The notes under the pieces are model-generated. The model was not told the DNA's origin, did no database searches, and saw only the letters and a program-made list of their open reading frames with translations. A program made the position numbers and the translations under genes. Below, in pieces: positions 54,679 to 61,040 of a stretch of DNA of 64,000 bases (the stretch's first letter is position 1; every line of letters starts with the position of its first letter). Source of the DNA: Paenibacillus sp. 1001270B_150601_E10. Its GTDB lineage: Bacteria; Bacillota; Bacilli; Paenibacillales; Paenibacillaceae. The stretch is taken from NCBI RefSeq assembly GCF_015558675.1, contig NZ_JADMOL010000001.1:663342-727341 (forward strand), in the 5' to 3' direction.

Positions 54679-55314
54679 CTACCGTACAATGGCAATAGCT
54701 AACCCGTCATATGCTGGCAGCATCGTTGTCTCAAGACGCTTGTCCTGCGCAAGCAAGGCGTTGAATTTGCGAATCGCTTGCACGGACGGTCCCTGCTTAT
54801 TCGGGTCAAGCGTACGCCCGCGAAGAAACAGATTATCGACAACGATAATCGCACCTTTGTGAGCTAGCTTCAAGCAATACTCCAAATAGTGAACATAATT
54901 CTCCTTGTCTGCATCGATAAAGAACAAATCATACTGCTGCTGTTCCTCCACAAGAATAGCAAGGCTGTCTAACGCTGCACCGATTCGATATTCAACATGA
55001 TTTCCAAAACCAGCTTCCTCTAAATTCTGCTTAGCCAGCTTTGCGTAATCTTCTTTCAGTTCAAGCGACATAAGCTTGCGCTCCCCTGTTAGTCCGCGCA
55101 AAATGCATAGACCGCTGTAACCGCCAAGTGCGCCGATCTCAAGCGCACGCTGAGCCTTGCTCATTCGTCCAAGCATCGTCAATAAGCGGCCGTATCCGAC
55201 TTCTACCGAGATATCCGGCATTCCGCACGCCTTGATTCGTTGTTGAATTCGTTCAAGCTCCTTATCGGGAGCATATAGTCCATCTAAATATTGTTCTTCT
55301 ATTCTATTGGTCAT
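54679..55314 (-). CDS. Class I SAM-dependent O-methyltransferase (YrrM/CCoAOMT-like)
   Basis: A 211-residue protein. ALEIGALGGYSGLCIL binds SAM, YDLFFIDADKENYVHYLE holds the metal-binding Asp, and GAIIVVDNLFLRG follows, as in caffeoyl-CoA-type O-methyltransferases; YrrM (TrmR) of B. subtilis methylates tRNA uridine-34 hydroxyl groups, so a tRNA substrate is plausible. The ATG at 55314 lies ten bases from AGGAGG. Divergent from the RlmL-like gene. Confidence 0.88.
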   Translation of the reverse strand: MTNRIEEQYLDGLYAPDKELERIQQRIKACGMPDISVEVGYGRLLTMLGRMSKAQRALEIGALGGYSGLCILRGLTGERKLMSLELKEDYAKLAKQNLEEAGFGNHVEYRIGAALDSLAILVEEQQQYDLFFIDADKENYVHYLEYCLKLAHKGAIIVVDNLFLRGRTLDPNKQGPSVQAIRKFNALLAQDKRLETTMLPAYDGLAIAIVR

Positions 55315-55399
55315 CTTTTCACAACCTCCTGCAATTATGATATGATGGTTCCCGTATGAACACAAGCAAGATACGCTTAGAACGGAGTGAATCAAACGA

Positions 55400-56557
55400 A
55401 TGAATCAACCTTGGACACTGATCGCGACTGCTGCAATGGGCATGGAGGCCATTGTAGCTCAGGAGCTGCGCGGTCTTGGTTACAACGATATAGAGGTTCA
55501 AAATGGACGAGTTCTATTCAAAGGCGGGCCGATCGATATTTGCCGTGCCAACCTATGGCTTCGTACGTCTGACCGTGTACTGGTCAAAATGGCGGAGTTC
55601 GAAGCCACTACCTTCGAGGATTTGTTCCAAGGAACAAAGTCGGTTCCATGGCATGAGTGGATCCCAGTGGATGGGGAGTTCCCTGTTGAAGGCCGTTCCC
55701 ACAAATCGCAGCTTTCTAGCGTGCCTGCTTGTCAGGGCATTGTAAAAAAAGCGATCGTTGAACAGCTGAAGGAGCACTATCATACCGAGTGGTTCAAGGA
55801 AACGGGGGCCTACTTCCGAATTGAAGTCATGCTTCTGAACGATATCGCGACACTCGTCTTAGATACGACCGGCCCTAGCTTGCATAAGCGCGGCTATCGC
55901 AAAGACTTGATCGGACAAGCGCCGCTTAAGGAGACGATGGCGGCAGCCCTTGTGCTCTTAAGCCGCTGGAACCCAAGCCGCCCGCTGTACGATCCATGCT
56001 GCGGCTCCGGCACGCTCTTGATCGAGGCTGCTATGATCGGCTGGAATGTTGCGCCTGGGCTTCGCCGTTCGTTCCCATCTGAGGCATGGCCGATCATTCC
56101 GGAATCAGCTTGGGAAGAAGCAAGAGAAGAAGCTTTCGATGCGGTTCGGGACGATATCGATCTGCAGATTATGGGCTCAGACATCGATCCAGAGGCCATT
56201 GAGCTTGCGAAGAAGGCAGCGAAGAGCGCAGGCTTTGGCCGTGAGATCAAATTTGAGGCGCAGCCTGTTGCAAAAGCTAGACCTGAAGGCGAATACGGCG
56301 TCATCATCACCAATCCGCCTTATGGCGAGCGTCTCTCCGAGAAGCATGAGGTTGAGAAGCTCATTCGCCAAATGGGCTTTATGATGAAGAGACTGTATAC
56401 CTGGTCCTTTTTTGCCATCAGCCCTAGCCGTCAATTCGAGCATTACTATGGTGCCCCGGCAACGAAGCGCCGCAAATTGTACAACGGGAATATTGAATGT
56501 CAGTACTATCAATATTTCGGACCTTTGCCGCCTCGCAAGCCGCGTACTGAAGAATAG
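55400..56557 (+). CDS. THUMP-domain RNA methyltransferase (RlmL/YpsC-like)
   Basis: A 385-residue protein with N-terminal THUMP domain (residues ~5-160), where AQELRGLGYNDIEVQNGRV is typical, and a C-terminal Rossmann methyltransferase with PLYDPCCGSGTLLIEAA for SAM and the catalytic NPPYGERL. RlmL-type enzymes make N2-methylguanosine at position 2445 of 23S rRNA. GGAGTG lies about ten bases before the ATG. Confidence 0.92.
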   Translation: MNQPWTLIATAAMGMEAIVAQELRGLGYNDIEVQNGRVLFKGGPIDICRANLWLRTSDRVLVKMAEFEATTFEDLFQGTKSVPWHEWIPVDGEFPVEGRSHKSQLSSVPACQGIVKKAIVEQLKEHYHTEWFKETGAYFRIEVMLLNDIATLVLDTTGPSLHKRGYRKDLIGQAPLKETMAAALVLLSRWNPSRPLYDPCCGSGTLLIEAAMIGWNVAPGLRRSFPSEAWPIIPESAWEEAREEAFDAVRDDIDLQIMGSDIDPEAIELAKKAAKSAGFGREIKFEAQPVAKARPEGEYGVIITNPPYGERLSEKHEVEKLIRQMGFMMKRLYTWSFFAISPSRQFEHYYGAPATKRRKLYNGNIECQYYQYFGPLPPRKPRTEE

Positions 56558-56617
56558 AATCCTATCTCTTTACTTGGTTGAAGGTATAGGATAGACACCA
56601 ACCAAAGGAGGGGGACC

Positions 56618-58597
56618 ATGCGTCAACCTTATCGTACATCCTTTGCGTATTCATCAGGGCGTCCCCCATCTCGATGGTTCACCTTCGGGGGATTGTCCTA
56701 CCTTTTATTTATAGTCTTTATGCTGTGGAAGTGCCTCTGGCTTAATCATTTGCTGGCTATTCCCAACATGGCTACGGATCGATACGATGTTATGGTGAAT
56801 CTAGGCGCTCTGCTTATTCTGGGAGGCTTGACTATGTGGCTGCCATCGAGATGGCGGCCACTTGTGTTGTTTGTCATGAACCTGCTGCTCACCTTCTTGC
56901 TGTATGCTGACTTGGTATATTTCAGGTACTTTCAGGACTTTATTACAATTCCTGTCCTGCAGCAGACCGGGCAGGTAGGAGAGCTCGGCGGCAGCATAGC
57001 TGCGCTGTTGAGCTGGAAGGATCTTTATTTCTTCTTGGATTGGCTATTGCTCCTGCCGCTTTGCATCCGAGAGATGCGAGCGATCCGCAGGACTAGCTAT
57101 CTGAATTCTCGAGCATCCCTTCATTTTCACAAGCCATCATGGGGACTTCGCTTCCTCCGTCGCTCTGCAGCTGGACTGGTAAGTCTAGCAGTAGGAGGCA
57201 TGCTGCTCTTCTATCCGATTCACCACGCGACGACAACATGGGCAAAAGGTCTGTTTGACGGGAATTGGTGGAGTGCGTCCCTTTATAATATTACCGGCAT
57301 TTACGGCTTTCATGGTTACGATATCGCTCGATATGCAGAGGATCATTGGCTTAATAACAAGAGGTTGTCTGAGGATCAAGTTCATCAGATTGAGGTGTGG
57401 TTCGAGGAGCACCAGGATCAGCTTGCAGGGCCTAAAGCAACTTTTGGCAAATATAAAGGAAGCAATGTCATTATGGTTCAAGTGGAAGCTTTGGAGAATA
57501 TCGTAATCGGCAATAAGCTGAACGGGCAGGAGATTACCCCCCATCTCAATCAACTGCTGAAGGAGAGCCTTTACTTTAATCGCTTCTATCACCAAACGGG
57601 GCAAGGACGTACTTCAGATGCTGATTTTAGCGTGCAGTCCAGTCTTCATCCACTGCCTGCCGGCTCTGTATTCACACGCTATCCGAAGCATCAATATGAT
57701 GTTCTCCCTACGATTCTAAAGGAGAATCATTATACGACAGGAGCCTATCATGCCTATGAGGCGGGGTTCTGGAATCGCAATATCGTCTATCACGAGTTTA
57801 ACTATGATTCCTTTATGAGCAAAAAGGACTATGCTATGGATGATCCGCTTGGCTGGTCCTTAAGCGACGCCTCCTTCTTCCGTCAGTCGCTTGAGCGGAT
57901 GAAGAAGGAGCAGGCCCCCTTCTACAGCTTTATGATTACACTTAGCAGCCACCATCCTTACACGATGCCTAAGCAGCTGCATAAGCTGTCTGTTGATCCT
58001 TATGAAGGTACGATATTCGGCAATTACCTGCAAGCTGTGCACTATGCGGACGAAGCGATCGGCTCTTTTATCGAGGAGCTAAAGGAAAGCGGCCTATGGG
58101 ATCAATCCATCTTCATTCTATATGGAGACCATGACAATTCCATTCCCGACAAAGAACCTGTGGAGGCCTTGCTCGGACAGCCGATCAGCGACCTGAAAAT
58201 GAGAGAGACGAAGCAGCAGGTGCCGCTTATCATTCATTTGCCTGATGGTGCAGAAGCTGGCACGTATGATCGAGTAGGCGGCCAGATGGATGTAGCGCCG
58301 ACCATTCTTCATTGGCTTGGCATAGATGCATCAAAGATGCACTTTATGGGATCGCATCTTCAAAATGAGCAAGCGCCATTAGTCGTGCTTCGCGACGGTT
58401 CTTTTACGAACGGGAACATCACCTATCTCCCTTCCCCAGATGGAATCGTTGAGAATGGAACCTGCTACGACGTTAATACGGAGGACATACTGTCAGCGGC
58501 TGCTTGCAGCCCGCTGCAGCAGAAAGCCTCCTCAGAGCTTCAAATATCGGATTGGCTTATTACGTATAACTATCTGGAGATCATAGCTAAAAAATAG
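56618..58597 (+). CDS. LtaS-type lipoteichoic acid synthase/sulfatase-family protein
   Basis: A 659-residue protein. Five membrane helices fill the first ~210 residues, then an external alkaline-phosphatase-fold domain. VQVEALENIVIG carries the metal-binding Glu, GQGRTSDADF the catalytic Thr, LSSHHPYTMP and YGDHDNSIPD the further metal ligands. The family polymerises glycerol phosphate from phosphatidylglycerol, or primes it. AAAGGAGG precedes the ATG. No lta neighbours; whether it is the main synthase or a paralogue (YfnI, YqgS, YvgJ) is open. Confidence 0.91.
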   Translation: MRQPYRTSFAYSSGRPPSRWFTFGGLSYLLFIVFMLWKCLWLNHLLAIPNMATDRYDVMVNLGALLILGGLTMWLPSRWRPLVLFVMNLLLTFLLYADLVYFRYFQDFITIPVLQQTGQVGELGGSIAALLSWKDLYFFLDWLLLLPLCIREMRAIRRTSYLNSRASLHFHKPSWGLRFLRRSAAGLVSLAVGGMLLFYPIHHATTTWAKGLFDGNWWSASLYNITGIYGFHGYDIARYAEDHWLNNKRLSEDQVHQIEVWFEEHQDQLAGPKATFGKYKGSNVIMVQVEALENIVIGNKLNGQEITPHLNQLLKESLYFNRFYHQTGQGRTSDADFSVQSSLHPLPAGSVFTRYPKHQYDVLPTILKENHYTTGAYHAYEAGFWNRNIVYHEFNYDSFMSKKDYAMDDPLGWSLSDASFFRQSLERMKKEQAPFYSFMITLSSHHPYTMPKQLHKLSVDPYEGTIFGNYLQAVHYADEAIGSFIEELKESGLWDQSIFILYGDHDNSIPDKEPVEALLGQPISDLKMRETKQQVPLIIHLPDGAEAGTYDRVGGQMDVAPTILHWLGIDASKMHFMGSHLQNEQAPLVVLRDGSFTNGNITYLPSPDGIVENGTCYDVNTEDILSAAACSPLQQKASSELQISDWLITYNYLEIIAKK

Positions 58598-58621
58598 ATT
58601 GCATTTTACAGCTAACCAGAA

Positions 58622-58662
58622 TAAAGTCCTCAATCTAAAAAGGTTGAGGGCTTTTATTTTTC
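58622..58662 (+). terminator. Terminator after the LtaS-like gene
   Basis: AAAGTCCTCAA and TTGAGGGCTTT pair (one mismatch) and are followed by TATTTTT. Confidence 0.85.
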
Positions 58663-58779
58663 TTGAAATGTTCCCTCGACTCTAGCTTTTCCCTAAAGCT
58701 GCGGGTGTTGGACTTGATGTGCATGAATTCTCATGATCAACAAATTAGTGAAATCATCTCTTAAATTCATTGCCAGCAA

Positions 58780-58816
58780 ATAAAAAAGGCACAAACACCT
58801 AATGGGTTTGCGCCTT
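58780..58816 (-). terminator. Terminator of the natural-product operon
   Basis: On the minus strand AAGGCGCAAACC and GGTTTGTGCCTT-like arms pair around the loop and seven T follow. It is 150 bases after the sbnB stop. Between it and sbnB, and in the rest of the 368-base gap 58598-58965, I see no convincing gene. Confidence 0.82.
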
Positions 58817-58965
58817 ATGATTGAAAACATATTCGTTTGTGCAATGATGAATAAAAAAGTGCCATGAGGCAAGGAATGCCTACGCAATGAACGATATGAT
58901 CCTTGCTGACTTCTTATATCCACGGCGTTTATGACCAAGATGACATTCGGGCACCGTCAATCCCT

Positions 58966-60015
58966 TTACACGCACCCGCCTCGATCCAACCAGCTTTTTG
59001 GAAAGAAAGAGCCAATCTGTGTTCCCTTGTCTTGCTCCAAAGCACGTGTATACACATATTCGCCTAACGCAATATCAAGAATGCCAAGCCCAAAAGCACT
59101 GTATACGACAGGCTTGCCATGTTCTCTAGGACGAGCATTGCCAAGCAGAATATCACCAAGCGTGCAGCGGATAAATGTTCGATTCCCTGAATGCTGCTCT
59201 GCCAAGTGAACGGAAGTCTGTGCTCGGCAGCAGTGGTCAACATCATCAACGACGTTATCGACGGTAAGAATGGCCTCCGCACTGATATCCCGGAGCGAAG
59301 TATGCAGAATCACCGAATCCGGCTTCAACATAGTCAGATCATGGATATGCGGCTGTACAGCCGTTGTGGCAAGAGAGATGACGTCCGCCTCAGCCAATAT
59401 TTCTTCCATATTCGACTTCAATACAATTTGAATGTCACTTGCGTATTCTTGGCATTTGCTTCGATATTGCTCTGCTCTTGCCAGATCGAGATCATAGACC
59501 AACAAGGTCTTCATTTCCGGTCTGACACTTCGCAGAAAGCGGAATGTCTCATAATTAATAAGTCCGCAGCCAATCATGCCAGCCACATGAAGCGGCTTAT
59601 CCTCAAGCAGCCGATCTGCTGCCAGTGCCGCACCTGCAGCTGTTCGCTGTGCGCTAATCACAGAGCTTTCCATAATCGCCTTCGGTCTTCCGTTCTCCAT
59701 TGCATTCAAAATAAGCGTTGCAGATGCCCGTTCAAGGCCTTGATGTATGTTATCGGGGAAAGAGGCTATCCATTTCAACCCAGCGACGTTAAAGTCTCCT
59801 CCCAGGTAAGCCGTTAACGCAATAATACGATCGCGTTCGCGTTCTGGAAAACGCAGAAAGGTCGAATGCGGCAGCTCGCTATCGCCAAGGCTGTGTGTCT
59901 GATAGGCGGCTTGTACAAGTCGAATCGTGTCCAGTTCCTGCCCAAGCAGGATGTCTACGATCTCATCGCCTGTGAGCAATACCATTTGCCCTTTTTCAAT
60001 CGCTACGCTATTCAT
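58966..60015 (-). CDS. sbnB: SbnB-type dehydrogenase for 2,3-diaminopropionate synthesis
   Basis: A 349-residue protein of the ornithine cyclodeaminase/mu-crystallin fold. GMIGCGLINYETFRFL is the NAD-binding loop and SVISAQRTAAGAALA the conserved segment before it. SbnB oxidises N-(1-amino-1-carboxyethyl)-glutamate to release 2,3-diaminopropionate (Dap) and 2-oxoglutarate. I choose SbnB over ornithine cyclodeaminase because it overlaps by eight bases with an SbnA-like gene, the fixed partner of this pathway. AGGGGTAA lies before the ATG. Last gene of the cluster, followed by a terminator. Confidence 0.9.
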   Translation of the reverse strand: MNSVAIEKGQMVLLTGDEIVDILLGQELDTIRLVQAAYQTHSLGDSELPHSTFLRFPERERDRIIALTAYLGGDFNVAGLKWIASFPDNIHQGLERASATLILNAMENGRPKAIMESSVISAQRTAAGAALAADRLLEDKPLHVAGMIGCGLINYETFRFLRSVRPEMKTLLVYDLDLARAEQYRSKCQEYASDIQIVLKSNMEEILAEADVISLATTAVQPHIHDLTMLKPDSVILHTSLRDISAEAILTVDNVVDDVDHCCRAQTSVHLAEQHSGNRTFIRCTLGDILLGNARPREHGKPVVYSAFGLGILDIALGEYVYTRALEQDKGTQIGSFFPKSWLDRGGCV

Positions 60016-61003
60016 GGACTCTTACCCCTTTTAAATGTGATTGGACCCACTCTTCTGAATACACCGTATCCATATACCGTTCACCGCTGTCTGCAAAGAT
60101 CGCCACACAATTGGAGTTGTCTCGGATCTCAGGCGCAAGATGCATGATCGCAGTAATGATCGCACCAGAGGAACCTCCGGCTAGAATGGACTCCTGCCTA
60201 AGCAATAAGCGGCATCCCTCTACGCATTCTATATCCGTGACATGCACCTGACGATACTCCATGCCCGGCTGAAAAAGCTCCGGCACTCTTGCGGCACCGT
60301 GTCCCGGGATTAAGCGCTTCGCTCGTCCTTTGTCACCGAAGATCACGCTTCCTTGCGCATCAACGGCCACGATCTTGGTCCGTAAGCCATGCTGCTGGAT
60401 GTACTCATAGCAGCCACGGAATGTCCCGCAGGTACTGACGGAGAGGAACAAATAATCAATCTCTCCATGAAGCATAGTCATGATTTCATTCATCAAGTGA
60501 CGATGAGCCAAAGGATTATCCAGATTGGCATATTGATTGCACCAAAAGCTGTTCGGTGTCGTTTCTTTAAGCCAGTTCACACGATTAATTCTCGCCTGCA
60601 AATATTCGCCCGTGATCGGGTCAGGCTCTTGAACCATGTCAATAATCGCGCCATAGGCTCGCAGCACTTTTATCGTCTGCTGGTTGGTCTTAGGGTCCAG
60701 CACACATATAAAGCGAAGCCCCAAATAATTGGCGAGCTGCGCGAGTCCTACCGCCAGATTGCCAGAACTCGATTCAATGATGGTGGTGTCCTCATTAATC
60801 TCGCCCCGCTTCCAAGCTTCACGAATCATGCTTAGCGCGGTGCGATCCTTAATGCTCGATCCAGGATTGTACATTTCAAGCTTGCCATACAGATTAAATC
60901 GATTCCCTGGAATAATCCGCTCCAGCTTCAGCAGCGGGGTGTTGCCAATCAAAGACAAAACTCCATGATCGGGAAATGCGCGCAGTTCCGTTGAATTTAC
61001 CAT
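60008..61003 (-). CDS. sbnA: SbnA-type PLP synthase for 2,3-diaminopropionate
   Basis: A 331-residue cysteine synthase-fold enzyme. SLIGNTPLLKLERI opens the fold, NPGSSIKDRTAL provides the PLP lysine, ESSSGNLAVGLA the phosphate-side loop and LAGGSSGAIITA the glycine loop. SbnA joins O-phosphoserine and glutamate to feed SbnB. The ATG at 61003 has GGAGAGTGG upstream and lies 38 bases after the NRPS/PKS stop; longer upstream frames overlap that gene and are discounted. Likely one transcript from the assembly-line gene through sbnB. Confidence 0.91.
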   Translation of the reverse strand: MVNSTELRAFPDHGVLSLIGNTPLLKLERIIPGNRFNLYGKLEMYNPGSSIKDRTALSMIREAWKRGEINEDTTIIESSSGNLAVGLAQLANYLGLRFICVLDPKTNQQTIKVLRAYGAIIDMVQEPDPITGEYLQARINRVNWLKETTPNSFWCNQYANLDNPLAHRHLMNEIMTMLHGEIDYLFLSVSTCGTFRGCYEYIQQHGLRTKIVAVDAQGSVIFGDKGRAKRLIPGHGAARVPELFQPGMEYRQVHVTDIECVEGCRLLLRQESILAGGSSGAIITAIMHLAPEIRDNSNCVAIFADSGERYMDTVYSEEWVQSHLKGVRVHE

Positions 61004-61040
61004 TCTTTCACCACTCTCCACCTCATATGGCTTCTCTTTG

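Noticed and set aside
58693..58938. 81-residue minus-strand frame downstream of sbnB
   Set aside because: Contains the natural-product operon terminator and has no ribosome-binding site; composition unlike a protein.
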